DNA of 64,000 nt from an uncultured Gammaproteobacteria bacterium (GCA_958295835.1 OY282378.1:2435001-2499000), one strand, 5' to 3'; counted from the first letter of the stretch, positions 42,680 to 52,050 are shown. Program-made: numbers and translations. The notes: generated from the sequence alone by a model not told the origin.

Positions 42680-43546
42680 TCACCCGGTTTCGAAGCACGC
42701 GAAGAGCTGTCCGCACCCGCCGTCCGCGGCTTCATCGAGGTACAGGGCGCTCAGGCGGACCTTGCCCGCTTCACCGAGCACCCCTCCGCGCAGCATGGTG
42801 TCGAAGTGCTCGCCTCCCACCATGCGATGGCTGATGGTCAGGTACAGCCGCGAGAGCACGCCGTCGCGGAGCGCGGACGCCAGCATCCTCGGTCCCGTTT
42901 GCAGATAGAGCCGCCGGCAGCCGCGCCCGGCGAGGACATCGACGGCGTCCCGGCCGCGCACCCACGGCCCGGGGCCGGTGACCACGACCTCGACCCCGGC
43001 CTTGCCGAGCGCCTCGACCCGGTCGCGAGGGGCCGCCGCGGTCGTCAAGACGCAGACCGGCTGCCGGTTCGCCGCCAGCGAATCCGGGACCGGCAGATCG
43101 AGGCTGGCGCTCAGGATGGCCACCGCGGGCTGCGCCGTCATGCCCCGATCGGTCCGCCACCGCGCGATGTCCGCCCCGTCGGCGCCGAGACCCACCTGCA
43201 GCACGTTTCCCAGACTCCCCGATGCGAGCGCCCGCAGATAGCCGCCGTGGGTCACGAGGCAGTCGGCGTGCGCTTGCAGCTCCCGGAACAGCCGCCAGTC
43301 GCGCGGGTTGGTCAGCCCTTCGGGCAGGCGCGTCGCGCCGTCGGCGTCCGTCACCGCGATGCGGCCGTCCAGGCTGGTGACGAAGTTCGCATAGACCAGC
43401 ACCGGAGCATCGGCGGATGCTCCGGCCGCGGGCGGAGAGAGGCTCTCACCCAGGTAGAGCCCTTCGAGCCGCCGCTTCCGCGCCGGAGGGGGGAAAAGCT
43501 GTACGACCTCGTGGAGCATCGGCGACGAGAACATTCCGGCTCCCAT
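42680..43546 (-). CDS. RibD C-terminal-domain (dihydrofolate-reductase-fold) reductase next to fae
   Basis: 288 residues of the RibD_C/DHFR fold without the deaminase domain. VLVYANFVTSLDGRIAVTDA opens the fold; VEVVVTGPG is in the dinucleotide half and GGVLGEAGKVRLSALYLDEA near the end. NADPH-dependent reductase by family. It is convergent with the H4MPT operon, so a dihydromethanopterin-reductase-like step or another pterin/pyrimidine reduction is plausible; riboflavin synthesis is less likely as no rib genes are near. The start is uncertain (three in-frame ATGs at the N-terminus). Confidence 0.8.
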   Translation of the reverse strand: MGAGMFSSPMLHEVVQLFPPPARKRRLEGLYLGESLSPPAAGASADAPVLVYANFVTSLDGRIAVTDADGATRLPEGLTNPRDWRLFRELQAHADCLVTHGGYLRALASGSLGNVLQVGLGADGADIARWRTDRGMTAQPAVAILSASLDLPVPDSLAANRQPVCVLTTAAAPRDRVEALGKAGVEVVVTGPGPWVRGRDAVDVLAGRGCRRLYLQTGPRMLASALRDGVLSRLYLTISHRMVGGEHFDTMLRGGVLGEAGKVRLSALYLDEAADGGCGQLFACFETG

Positions 43547-43612
43547 GAAAACGGAGGGTGGCGGCCCTTGTTCCGTTCAATGGCCGGGTGCTCTATTGGT
43601 GGGAAATCCGGG

Positions 43613-44371
43613 CTAGATGCGCCCGCAGTCGACGGCCAGCGTCTGCCCGCTGATCGCGGGGTGCACGGCGAGGAAGAGTATCGCGCTCGCGACGTCCGCG
43701 GGCTTCACGATCCGCTTGAGCATCGTCGCGTCGACGTATCGGCGTTTTCGCTCTTCCGGCCACGGCTGCGTCCACGGGGTGTCCACCAGCCCGGGCGCGA
43801 CGGCATTGACCCGGACCTGCGGCCCGAGCGCGATGCCGAGGTTGCGGGTGAGGTTGATCAGCCCTGCCTTGCTTGCGCCGTACGCGATGCTGGAGCCGCG
43901 GGTGCCGAGACCCGCGATCGACGCGGTGTTCACGATTGAGCCACGGGTCTTCGCGAGGTGCGCCGCTGCCGCGTGCGAGCACCGGAACGGCCCGACGAGG
44001 TTGGTGGAGAGGATGACGTTCCAGAACTCCTCGGTCATCGCGTCGAGGTCTTCGAACGGCACCGGGTCGATGGTGTTCGAAGTGCCGGCGTTGTTGACGA
44101 GGACGTCGAGCCGGCCGAGGTCCGTGACCGCCCGCGCGACCATCTGCTCCGCGCCGTCCGGCGCCGATACGTCGCCGGGGGCGCCGACGACGTCGATGCC
44201 GGCGCCGCGCAGTCGTTCGACCTGCTCCGATCCTCGCGCGTCGCCGGGAAGATGATTGAGCGCGACCTTCGCCCCGCACCGCCCGAACGTCTCCACCGCC
44301 GCGAGCCCGATGCCCGACGACCCTCCGGTCACCAGTACCGCCCTGTCCTTCAAGTCCGCGGTGACCACCAT
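43613..44371 (-). CDS. SDR-family NAD(P)-dependent oxidoreductase
   Basis: 252 residues from ATG 44371 behind GGGGAGA. Classical short-chain dehydrogenase: TGGSSGIG cofactor loop, NNAGTSN, catalytic Ser in NTASIAGLG and Tyr-x3-Lys in AYGASKAGL, then VRVNAVAPGLVDTPW. The C-terminus ISGQTLAVDCGRI is normal. It is related to 3-oxoacyl-ACP reductase/glucose dehydrogenase-type SDRs. It is divergent from cinA. Substrate cannot be named. Confidence 0.85.
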   Translation of the reverse strand: MVVTADLKDRAVLVTGGSSGIGLAAVETFGRCGAKVALNHLPGDARGSEQVERLRGAGIDVVGAPGDVSAPDGAEQMVARAVTDLGRLDVLVNNAGTSNTIDPVPFEDLDAMTEEFWNVILSTNLVGPFRCSHAAAAHLAKTRGSIVNTASIAGLGTRGSSIAYGASKAGLINLTRNLGIALGPQVRVNAVAPGLVDTPWTQPWPEERKRRYVDATMLKRIVKPADVASAILFLAVHPAISGQTLAVDCGRI

Positions 44372-44524
44372 CGTGTCTCCCCTTCGATTCACGGGATCTC
44401 TGTAACACATTCCGGGGCGGCGTGCGCAAGTCGATTCCGTAGCGGGGAATGTCCCTGGAACCGTGCCCCGACGATGTAGCATTGCGCACCGCCGCAGGGG
44501 CGGCCGTCAGGGGAGCGCGCGGGC

Positions 44525-45817
44525 ATGCGTTGCGAGATCGTCGCAGTGGGGACCGAGCTGCTGCTCGGGCAGATCGTCGACACCAACTCGTCATGGATGG
44601 GGGAGCGGCTGGCGCTGACCGGGATCGATTCGCACTTCCAGGTGAAGGTCGGGGACAACCGGGCGCGGATCGTGGGCACCATCCGTCATGCCCTGTCGCG
44701 CAGCGAGGCGGTGATCCTGTGCGGCGGGCTCGGCCCGACACAGGACGACATCACCCGCGAGGCGATCGCCGAGGTGATGGGCGTCGCCCTGATCCGCGAC
44801 GACGCGATGGGCGAGAAGATCCGCCACGGCTTCGAGGCGCGCGGGCGACGGTTCACCGAGAACAATCTGCGCCAGGCGGACCGTCCCGCCGGCGCATCGT
44901 TCATCCCCGAGATGCCCGGTACCGCGCCGGGCCTCGTCTGCCCGGTCGGCGGGCACGGCTCGACAGGCGCGCACTGCCCGGCGAACGAGCAGGTGATCTA
45001 CGCGGTGCCGGGGGTGCCGTTCGAGATGCGCCAGATGATGGAGGGCACGATCCTTCCGGACCTCCGGCGCCGGGCGGGGGTCGCCGCGGTGATCAGGAGC
45101 CGGGTGCTCAAGAGCTGGGGCGAGAGCGAGTCGCGGCTCGCGGAGCTGCTCGGGGGCCGGATCGAGGCGCTGGATCGCACCGGCAACCCGACCATCGCCT
45201 TTCAGGCCAGCGGTATCGAGGGCCTGAAGATCCGCATCACCGCGAAGGCGCGGGACGCGGCGGCGGCCGAGGCCCTCATCGCCGGCGAGGAGGCGAAGGT
45301 GCGGGCGATCGTCGGCGACGCGATCTTCGCGACCGACGAGCAGACGATGGAATCCGTGGTCCTCGACCTGCTGCGCGGCCGGGGACTGTCGCTCGCGGTG
45401 GCCGAATCGCTGACCGGTGGCCTGGTGGGGGCCAGGCTGACCGCGGTGCCCGGCGCCAGCGACGTCTTCCGCGGCGCGGTGGTGTCCTATGCGAGCGCGG
45501 TGAAGTTCGATCTCCTCGGCCTGCCGGAAGGGCCGGTGGTCTCGACCGACGCCGCGAAGGCGATGGCGTTGGGGGTGCGCGATCGGCTCGGCGCGGACGT
45601 CGGGATCGCCACCACCGGGGTCGCCGGGCCGGCGGAGCAGGAAAGGCAGCCGCCCGGCACGGTGTTTCTCGGCCTCGCACACCGGGACCGGGTCGAGGCA
45701 CTACGGGTGCGCCTGCCCGGAGACCGCCGCCGCGTGCGCGAGTACGCGGTGATCAGCGTGCTCAACCTGCTGCGGCTTCGCGTCTCGGGCTCCTCCAGGA
45801 GTCCCGAGCTCCGGTAG
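44525..45817 (+). CDS. cinA: CinA-family protein (nicotinamide-nucleotide amidohydrolase)
   Basis: 430 residues with both domains. The N-terminal MoCF-like domain shows CEIVAVGTELLLGQIVDTNS and LCGGLGPTQDDITREA. The C-terminal amidohydrolase domain has LAVAESLTGGLVGARLTAVP, GAVVSYASAVKFDLLGLP and GIATTGVAGPAEQERQPPGT. It recycles NMN by deamidation and cleaves ADP-ribose-type pyrophosphates in the wider family. It stands alone. Confidence 0.94.
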   Translation: MRCEIVAVGTELLLGQIVDTNSSWMGERLALTGIDSHFQVKVGDNRARIVGTIRHALSRSEAVILCGGLGPTQDDITREAIAEVMGVALIRDDAMGEKIRHGFEARGRRFTENNLRQADRPAGASFIPEMPGTAPGLVCPVGGHGSTGAHCPANEQVIYAVPGVPFEMRQMMEGTILPDLRRRAGVAAVIRSRVLKSWGESESRLAELLGGRIEALDRTGNPTIAFQASGIEGLKIRITAKARDAAAAEALIAGEEAKVRAIVGDAIFATDEQTMESVVLDLLRGRGLSLAVAESLTGGLVGARLTAVPGASDVFRGAVVSYASAVKFDLLGLPEGPVVSTDAAKAMALGVRDRLGADVGIATTGVAGPAEQERQPPGTVFLGLAHRDRVEALRVRLPGDRRRVREYAVISVLNLLRLRVSGSSRSPELR

Positions 45818-46023
45818 GGCGGCCGGTGGCGGGAATTGCCGTGGAGGCGCAGCGTGGCTTGACATGTCGGCCGGGTTCGTGTCGAGTCGCCATCCTGCGG
45901 CCCGGCCTCGAATCGCGGCGCCTGCACGTGCATCGAGGAGATCGGTACGACGGACCGCGAGGAAGGGACGAACCCGGAACCGCATCGGGAAACGACTTCA
46001 ACCCGGATTTTCATACTCGGACC

Positions 46024-46227
46024 ATGCGCCAAGCCTCTCCGCCTTCGCGAGCCGGACCCGTCTGCCGCCGCCGGATGCTGCGCCTCGCGTTCGCGCTGCC
46101 GCTGGTGGCGATCGCCGCGGGCTGCGGGCAGAAGGGCTCGCTGTACCCTCCTCCGCAACCCGGCGACGAGCCGAACGACGACGAGACCAGCGCGGCGCCG
46201 GCGACCCCGGACTCGCGCCCCGCGTAG
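46024..46227 (+). CDS. lptM: LptM (YifL)-type LPS translocon maturation lipoprotein
   Basis: 67-residue lipoprotein. The lipobox AIAAGC places the lipidated Cys at 34, followed by the family signature CGQKGSLYPPP. In enterobacteria LptM assists LptD disulfide maturation. The start is ATG 46024; ATG 46075 (MLRLAF) would give a more typical leader. It precedes lysA, the conserved order in Gram-negatives. A TTGACA lies at 45859-45864. Confidence 0.85.
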   Translation: MRQASPPSRAGPVCRRRMLRLAFALPLVAIAAGCGQKGSLYPPPQPGDEPNDDETSAAPATPDSRPA

Positions 46228-46255
46228 CGCCCCCGGTCTTCAACCACCCGGGCCG

Positions 46256-47527
46256 ATGCACCCGCCGCGCACCCACATGCCATCGCGTGGCGGACTCGGC
46301 ATGGAAGGCGTGGTGTTCGAACGGGTCGCGCACGACGTCGGGACGCCCTGCTTCGTCTACTCGCGCGCCGGGATCGAGCACGCTTGGCGCCAGTACGACG
46401 GGGCGCTGGCCGGCATCGCGCACGAGGTGTGCTACGCGGTCAAGGCGAACTCGAACCTCGCGGTCATCGACGTGCTCGGCCGGCTCGGGGCGGGGTTCGA
46501 CATCGTCTCCGCCGGCGAGCTCGAACGGGTGCTTGCCGCGGGGGTGCCGGCCGAGCGCATCGTCTTCTCCGGCGTCGGCAAGAGCGACGCGGAGATGGCG
46601 GCGGCGCTGGAGGCCGGGGTCGGATGCTTCAACGTGGAATCGGCCCAGGAGATCCGGCGGCTGGCGGCGACCGCCGCGCGGACCGGCCGGACGGCTCCGG
46701 TGTCGCTCCGGGTCAATCCCGACATCGACGCCCTGACCCACCCCTACATCACCACCGGGCTGCGCGAGAACAAGTTCGGGATCCCCATCGACGAGGCGGG
46801 AGGGCTGTACGCGCAGGCCGCGGCGAGCCCGGCGCTCGCGGTGCGCGGGATCGGTTGCCACATCGGCTCGCAGCTCGCGAACATCGAACCCTTCCTCGAC
46901 GCGCTGGAGCGTCTCCTCGCGCTCCGCGACGCGCTCGCCGGAGACGGGATCCGCCTCTCGCATCTCAACCTCGGCGGCGGGCTCGGCATCCGCTACCGGG
47001 ACGAATCGCCGCCGCCGCCGGCCGATCTCGCCGGGGCGCTCGTCGAGCGGCTCGCGGGCCGGGACCTGGTGCTGGTGCTGGAGCCGGGCCGCTCCATCGT
47101 GGGCAACGCAGGAGTGCTGCTCACCCGGGTCGAATACATCAAGCGCAATGGGGAGAAGCGGTTCGCGGTGGTGGACGCGGCGATGAACGATCTGCTCCGC
47201 CCGGCCCTTTACGACGCCTGGCATGACGTCGTCCCGGTGAAGCCGCGCGTCGGCGCCCCGGAGCTCTACGAGATCGTCGGTCCCATCTGCGAGTCCGGAG
47301 ATTTCCTCGCGCGCGCGCGCCAGCTCCTGCTGGAACCGGGCGACCTGCTCGCGGTGCAGTCCGCCGGCGCGTATGCATTCGCGATGAGCTCGAACTACAA
47401 CACCCGCCCGCGTGCCGCGGAGGTGATGGTGGACGGCGACCGCTACCACGTGGTGCGGCGGCGCGAACGGGTGCGCGATCTCTTCGCCGGGGAGTCGGTG
47501 TTGCCGGCCGGTCCGGCGCCGGCGTAG
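46256..47527 (+). CDS. lysA: Diaminopimelate decarboxylase
   Basis: Last step of lysine synthesis: meso-diaminopimelate to lysine plus CO2, PLP-dependent, cytoplasmic. 423 residues from ATG 46256 (46277 is also reasonable). PLP lysine is Lys63 in CYAVKANSNLAVI. Other fold-III motifs: GCHIGSQLANIEPF, LNLGGGLGIRYRDE, LVLEPGRSIVGNAG and the substrate Cys-Glu in GPICESGDFLA. Follows lptM by 28 bp; dapF, often next, is absent here. Confidence 0.94.
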   Translation: MHPPRTHMPSRGGLGMEGVVFERVAHDVGTPCFVYSRAGIEHAWRQYDGALAGIAHEVCYAVKANSNLAVIDVLGRLGAGFDIVSAGELERVLAAGVPAERIVFSGVGKSDAEMAAALEAGVGCFNVESAQEIRRLAATAARTGRTAPVSLRVNPDIDALTHPYITTGLRENKFGIPIDEAGGLYAQAAASPALAVRGIGCHIGSQLANIEPFLDALERLLALRDALAGDGIRLSHLNLGGGLGIRYRDESPPPPADLAGALVERLAGRDLVLVLEPGRSIVGNAGVLLTRVEYIKRNGEKRFAVVDAAMNDLLRPALYDAWHDVVPVKPRVGAPELYEIVGPICESGDFLARARQLLLEPGDLLAVQSAGAYAFAMSSNYNTRPRAAEVMVDGDRYHVVRRRERVRDLFAGESVLPAGPAPA

Positions 47528-47617
47528 CGCCCCGCACCACGGCGCCGGAAGCAGCCGGGATGCGACGCCTGACCACCGGTGCTCCCCGCCGGCCCGCTCT
47601 CGGCGTAAGATCCGGGT

Positions 47618-48661
47618 ATGGAACAGCCACGCAAAGCGGTCGCACTCATCTCCGGGGGGCTCGACTCGATGCTCGCCGCGAAGGTCGTGCTGGAGCAGGG
47701 GGTGCGGGTCGAAGGGCTCAACTTCTTCACCGGCTTCTGCGTCGAGGGGCATACCCACGCCATCCGCAAGCAGGATCGAGCCAGGCCCAAGCGCAACAAC
47801 GCGCTGTGGGTGGCGGAGCAGCTCGGCATCAAGCTGCACTTCGTCGACGTGGTCGAGGAGTACAAGCCGATCGTGCTGAACCCGAAGCACGGCTACGGCG
47901 CGAACCTCAACCCCTGCCTCGACTGCAAGAGCTTCATGGTGGGGCGCGCGAACGACTGGAGGCGCGAGCGCGGCTTCGACTTCATCATCACCGGGGAGGT
48001 GGTCGGGCAGCGTCCCATGTCGCAGCGCCGCGACACCATGCCGGTGGTGGCCCGGGAGTCGGGGGCGGGGGATCGGTTGCTCCGGCCCTTGTGCGCGAAA
48101 AGACTCGATCCGACGCTGCCCGAGCGCGAAGGCTGGGTCGATCGCGAGCGCCTGCACGATTTCCACGGCCGTTCGCGCAAGCCGCAGATGGCGCTGGCCG
48201 AGTCCTTCGGCTTCACCGACTACGCCCAGCCCGCGGGCGGCTGCTGCTTCCTCACCAACCGCCAGTACGCCTCGAAGCTCACCGACCTCTGGGCGAGCCG
48301 GGGCCGACGCGACTACGACCTCGACGACGTCATGCTGCTCAAGGTGGGCCGTCACATCCGGCCGCGCCCCCACTTCAAGCTCATCGTCGCCCGCGAGGAA
48401 GGCGAGAACCGCTACCTGGAAGGCTACCGGAAGCGGTTCACGCATTTGCGCACCACGAGCCATCAGGGTCCGCTCACCCTGATCGACGGCGCCGGCGGCG
48501 ACGATGACCTGCTCCTCGCCGCACGCATGACGGCCCGCTTCAGCCAGGGGCGGGACGCCGAGCGGGTCACGGTCGAGATCGTCGAGTGCGGCGGGGAGAG
48601 TCGCAGCTTGGAGGTCGCGCCGTTGGACCCGGACGAGATCCCGCCGTCCTGGTACGTCTGA
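47618..48661 (+). CDS. MnmA/ThiI-like PP-loop sulfur-transfer protein with C-terminal NFACT-R-like (DUF814-type) domain
   Basis: 347 residues. ATP pyrophosphatase loop SGGLDSMLAAKVVLEQG at the N-terminus, and cysteines in NPCLDCKSFMVG and GGCCFLTN are candidate catalytic residues. The C-terminal part (FKLIVAREEGENRYLEGYRK) resembles a small RNA-binding-type domain. Family members are annotated as tRNA 2-thiouridylases, but the exact product is unsettled. A TusA-like sulfur carrier lies 228 bp downstream, supporting sulfur transfer. It is not the canonical mnmA by length and motif spacing. Confidence 0.75.
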   Translation: MEQPRKAVALISGGLDSMLAAKVVLEQGVRVEGLNFFTGFCVEGHTHAIRKQDRARPKRNNALWVAEQLGIKLHFVDVVEEYKPIVLNPKHGYGANLNPCLDCKSFMVGRANDWRRERGFDFIITGEVVGQRPMSQRRDTMPVVARESGAGDRLLRPLCAKRLDPTLPEREGWVDRERLHDFHGRSRKPQMALAESFGFTDYAQPAGGCCFLTNRQYASKLTDLWASRGRRDYDLDDVMLLKVGRHIRPRPHFKLIVAREEGENRYLEGYRKRFTHLRTTSHQGPLTLIDGAGGDDDLLLAARMTARFSQGRDAERVTVEIVECGGESRSLEVAPLDPDEIPPSWYV

Positions 48662-48888
48662 GTTCCGGTGAATTCCAGGAACCGGGAAGCCATCCGGCCC
48701 GGATGTCCCGGCGGCTTGCAAGGCGAAGGTTTGCAAGCCGGAAGTTCGGCAAGACGACGAATTGCTCGCCGACAGGGTTTCGATTCCGTGACGCCGCTCC
48801 CAGGTTCACGACAGATGCCTGGTTCCGGTGATGCCGGGTCAGGGAGCGGTGAGCCGATGAGCCGTCCAGGCCGGTTCCGGAGCCTCCG

Positions 48889-49146
48889 ATGACCCCACGA
48901 CACACCCTCGACGCCCGGAACCTGCTGTGCCCGATGCCGGTCATCCGGTTGCAGAACGCGATGGGGTCGCTCGCCCCGGGCGAGGAGATCGAGGTGCGGT
49001 GCACGGACCCGGGCGCGATGAGCGACGTGCCGGCGTGGTGCCGCGTGAACGGGCACGAGGTGCTGGAGGCTGCCGAGGACGACGCCGGCGAGATCCGGAT
49101 CACGATCCGGGCGGGACCGGGCGGCGACGATGGCCGCTCCGCCTGA
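48889..49146 (+). CDS. TusA-family sulfurtransferase
   Basis: 85 residues. Opening HTLDARNLLCPMPVIRLQNA has the CPxP motif with the persulfide-carrying Cys. EIEVRCTDPGAMSDVPAWCR follows the family. It moves sulfane sulfur between proteins, for tRNA thiolation or sulfur metabolism. It overlaps the CDF transporter by 17 nt. The upstream PP-loop protein is the natural partner. Confidence 0.88.
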   Translation: MTPRHTLDARNLLCPMPVIRLQNAMGSLAPGEEIEVRCTDPGAMSDVPAWCRVNGHEVLEAAEDDAGEIRITIRAGPGGDDGRSA

Positions 49147-50329
49147 GTCGGCAGGCTCCGGACGGGAGCTCATCGCGCGGCTGCGCGACGCTTCGCCCCG
49201 GCGCTATGCGGTCATCCGCCGGGTCACCCTCGTCGGCGCGGGGGTCGATCTGGTCCTGGCGCTGGCGAAGATCGGCGGCGGGTTCGCCGCGCAGTCGCAG
49301 TCGCTGATCGCCGACGGCGTGCACTCGGCATCGGATCTCGTCACCGACCTGCTCGTCCTGCTGGCGGCGAAGCTCGCGCGCGGCAAACCGGATGCCGATC
49401 ACCCCTACGGGCACGAACGCATCGAGACCGCGGCCACCGTGGCGCTCGGCGTGGTGTTGATCGCCGTCGGAGTCGGAATCGCGCTCGATTCGTTCCGGAG
49501 GCTGTTCCATCCCGAAGAGCTCCAGATCCCGGCGTGGTGGGCGATGGCCGTCGCGGCAGTCTCGGTCGCGTTCAAGGAAGCCGTGTACCACTACACCATG
49601 CGCGCCGCGCGCCGCTTTCGCTCCAGGCTCCTCGAAGCGAACGCGTGGCACGCGCGCAGCGACGCGGCGTCATCGCTGGTGGTCATCGTCGGGGTCGGCG
49701 GCGCGCTGCTCGGACTCGGCTATCTCGACGCGGTGGCCGCGGTCATCGTGTCCTGGATGATCGGCAGGATGGGCTACCGCCTCGCCCGGCGAAGCGTGGA
49801 GGAGCTGATCGACACCGGGCTCGAACCCGAGCAGGTCGAGGCGATCCGCGCGGCGCTGATGAAGGTCGGCGGGGTACGCGACCTCCACATGCTGCGCACG
49901 CGCCAGATGGGGCCGAAATCACTCGTCGACGTGCACATCCTGCTCGACGATCCGAAGCTCAGCGTGTCGGAAGGACACCAGATCAGCGAGACCGCGCGGG
50001 CCGAGCTCATTCGGAAGTTCCGCGACGTCGAGGACGTGACGGTCCACATCGACCCGGAGGATGACGAGGACGTCACCCCGGGGCGCCACCTCGGGCTGCG
50101 CGGGGAGATCGAGGCCAGACTGAGGGCGGCCTGGGCCGGCGTCCCGGAGGCGGAGGCGATCCGCCGGATCACCCTGCACTACCTCGGAGGCCGCATCGAA
50201 GTCGAGGTCGAGCTGCCTCTCGCCGTCGCGCTCGGCCGCGATGACGCCCCGGAACCGATCCGACGGCGCTTCGAGCAGGCGGTGAGGAACGATCCGGACG
50301 TGAGCGGGGTGCGGGTGCTGTTCGGCTGA
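49130..50329 (+). CDS. Cation diffusion facilitator family metal exporter
   Basis: 399 residues. Six helices expected in 25-215. The transport-site motifs are SLIADGVHSASDLVTDLLV (helix 2, HxxSD) and WHARSDAASSLVVIV (helix 5), with DADHPYGHERIETAATV in the loop between helices 2 and 3. A cytoplasmic C-terminal domain (220-320) precedes an extra domain (about 320-399) absent from short CDF proteins. It exports Zn(2+), Fe(2+) or another divalent metal with proton exchange. Specificity is not clear. Confidence 0.88.
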   Translation: MAAPPESAGSGRELIARLRDASPRRYAVIRRVTLVGAGVDLVLALAKIGGGFAAQSQSLIADGVHSASDLVTDLLVLLAAKLARGKPDADHPYGHERIETAATVALGVVLIAVGVGIALDSFRRLFHPEELQIPAWWAMAVAAVSVAFKEAVYHYTMRAARRFRSRLLEANAWHARSDAASSLVVIVGVGGALLGLGYLDAVAAVIVSWMIGRMGYRLARRSVEELIDTGLEPEQVEAIRAALMKVGGVRDLHMLRTRQMGPKSLVDVHILLDDPKLSVSEGHQISETARAELIRKFRDVEDVTVHIDPEDDEDVTPGRHLGLRGEIEARLRAAWAGVPEAEAIRRITLHYLGGRIEVEVELPLAVALGRDDAPEPIRRRFEQAVRNDPDVSGVRVLFG

Positions 50330-50480
50330 TCGGCAATTCCCGCCGAGGTCCCGAATCCGGTCGTGTCATCGGGATTCCCGGCCTTCCCTGCCGCCTGGGC
50401 ATCCGGCCGTGGTGATTCGATGACCGTTTTTTTCCGGCTTGGCGGAAATCGCCGTCGGCTGATGCGCCGATTTGAATCAT

Positions 50481-50497
50481 TCGACCAATTTGGTGCA
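50481..50497 (+). promoter_or_regulatory. NtrC-binding-site-like box upstream of glnA
   Basis: TCGACCAATTTGGTGCA matches 15 of 17 positions of the classical NtrC box TGCACCAWWWTGGTGCA and contains a perfect ACCAA-T-TTGGT inverted repeat. It lies 94 bp before the glnA start. TGGCGAGCAAGGAGC at 50520-50534 keeps the GG-N10-GC spacing of sigma-54 promoters but not the rest, so the promoter type is open. Confidence 0.6.
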
Positions 50498-50590
50498 TTG
50501 TTTCGGTACGATCCGCCGCTGGCGAGCAAGGAGCGGCCGAGACCACAAACCTGCCCTGTCAAGCTGACCGATCACAGGAGATTCCCGGAC

Positions 50591-51997
50591 ATGTCCGCTG
50601 AAGACGTATTGAAAACGATTGCTGAAAAGGAGGTGAAGTTCGTCGATCTGCGCTTCACCGACACCGTGGGCAAGGAGCAGCACGTCAGCCTCCCTGCGAA
50701 GATGGTGGACGAGGATCTGTTCGAAGACGGCAAGATGTTCGACGGTTCGTCGATCGCCGGCTGGAAGGGGATCCAGGAATCGGACATGGTGCTGATGCCC
50801 GATACCTCGACCGCCATCCTCGACCCCTTCTCCGACGAGACGACCCTGATCCTGCGCTGCGACGTGCTGGAGCCGGCGACGATGACCGGGTACGAGCGCT
50901 GCCCGCGTTCGGTCGCCCGGCGCGCGGTGGCCTACATGCAGTCGACGGGGATCGCCGACGAGGTCTTCTTCGGCCCCGAGCCCGAGTTCTTCATCTTCGA
51001 CTCGGTGGCCTGGAACGACGACATGTCGGGCGCCTTCTACCGCATCCGCTCCGAGGAAGCGGACTGGAGCAAGGGTCTGGAATTCGAAGACGGGAACATG
51101 GGGCATCGCCCGGGGGTGAAGGGCGGCTACTTCCCGGTCCCGCCCGTCGATTCCCTCTCCGATCTCCGCGGTGCGATGTGCCTGGCGATGGAAGAGATGG
51201 GGATCACCGTGGAGGTCCACCACCACGAGGTCGCCACCGCCGGGCAGTGCGAGATCGGCACGCAGTTCGCGAGCCTCGTGCGCAAGGCCGACGAGATCCA
51301 GATCCTCAAGTATTGCGTGCACAACGTGGCGCAGGCCTACGGCAAGACGGCGACGTTCATGCCCAAGCCGCTGGTCGGCGACAACGGCAGCGGCATGCAC
51401 TGCCACCAGTCCATCTCGAAGGGAGGCAAGAACCTCTTCAGCGGCGACAAGTACGCCGGCCTCTCGCAGGAAGCGCTGTGGTACATCGGCGGCATCTTCA
51501 AGCACGCGCGCGCCCTCAACGCCTTCACCAACTCCGGCACCAACAGCTACAAGCGCCTGGTGAAGGGCTTCGAGGCCCCGACCCTGCTCGCGTACTCGGG
51601 GCGCAACCGCTCGGCGTCGGTGCGGATCCCGCACACCGGCGCCTCGGGGCGTCGCGTCGAGGTGCGCTTCCCCGATTCGAGCGGCAATCCGTACCTGATG
51701 TTCGCGGCGATGATGCTCGCGGGACTCGACGGCATCCAGAACCGGATCGACCCGGGCGAGCCGATGGACAAGGACCTCTACGACCTGCCGCCCGAGGAAG
51801 AGGCCAACATCAGGACCGTGTGCAACACCCTCGAGCAGGCCCTGGAGGCGCTCGCCGCGGACCGTGACTTCCTCAAGGCGGGCGGAGTGTTCAGCGACGA
51901 CATCATCGACGCCTACATCGAGCTCAAGGAGGCGGAGGTGACCCGTTTCCTGATGACCACCCATCCGATCGAGTTCGACATGTACTACAGCCTCTGA
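50591..51997 (+). CDS. glnA: Glutamine synthetase type I
   Basis: ATP-dependent amidation of glutamate; main ammonium assimilation. 468 residues, typical of GSI-beta. The start ATG 50591 follows AGGAG by 10 nt. Metal and ATP motifs: [41 protein letters not shown]. The adenylylation site Tyr397 in [12 protein letters not shown] matches the position known in E. coli, so GlnE control is expected. The NtrC-like box upstream suggests nitrogen-limitation induction. A strong hairpin follows. No glnL/glnG nearby in the window. Confidence 0.97.
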   Translation: MSAEDVLKTIAEKEVKFVDLRFTDTVGKEQHVSLPAKMVDEDLFEDGKMFDGSSIAGWKGIQESDMVLMPDTSTAILDPFSDETTLILRCDVLEPATMTGYERCPRSVARRAVAYMQSTGIADEVFFGPEPEFFIFDSVAWNDDMSGAFYRIRSEEADWSKGLEFEDGNMGHRPGVKGGYFPVPPVDSLSDLRGAMCLAMEEMGITVEVHHHEVATAGQCEIGTQFASLVRKADEIQILKYCVHNVAQAYGKTATFMPKPLVGDNGSGMHCHQSISKGGKNLFSGDKYAGLSQEALWYIGGIFKHARALNAFTNSGTNSYKRLVKGFEAPTLLAYSGRNRSASVRIPHTGASGRRVEVRFPDSSGNPYLMFAAMMLAGLDGIQNRIDPGEPMDKDLYDLPPEEEANIRTVCNTLEQALEALAADRDFLKAGGVFSDDIIDAYIELKEAEVTRFLMTTHPIEFDMYYSL

Positions 51998-52013
51998 GGG
52001 CTTTTCCGCGACA

Positions 52014-52050
52014 GGCGGGCTCCGGCGGTTCCATCCCGCCGGAGCCCGCC
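52014..52050 (+). terminator. 15-bp hairpin downstream of glnA
   Basis: GGCGGGCTCCGGCGG (52014-52028), 7-nt loop, exact complement at 52036-52050. It begins 17 bp after the stop codon; no T-run, so Rho-independent action is uncertain. Confidence 0.65.

Noticed and set aside
45998..48736. 912-codon open frame opposite lptM, lysA and the PP-loop gene
   Set aside because: Covers three well-supported genes on the other strand and has a low-complexity His/Val/Asp/Arg translation.
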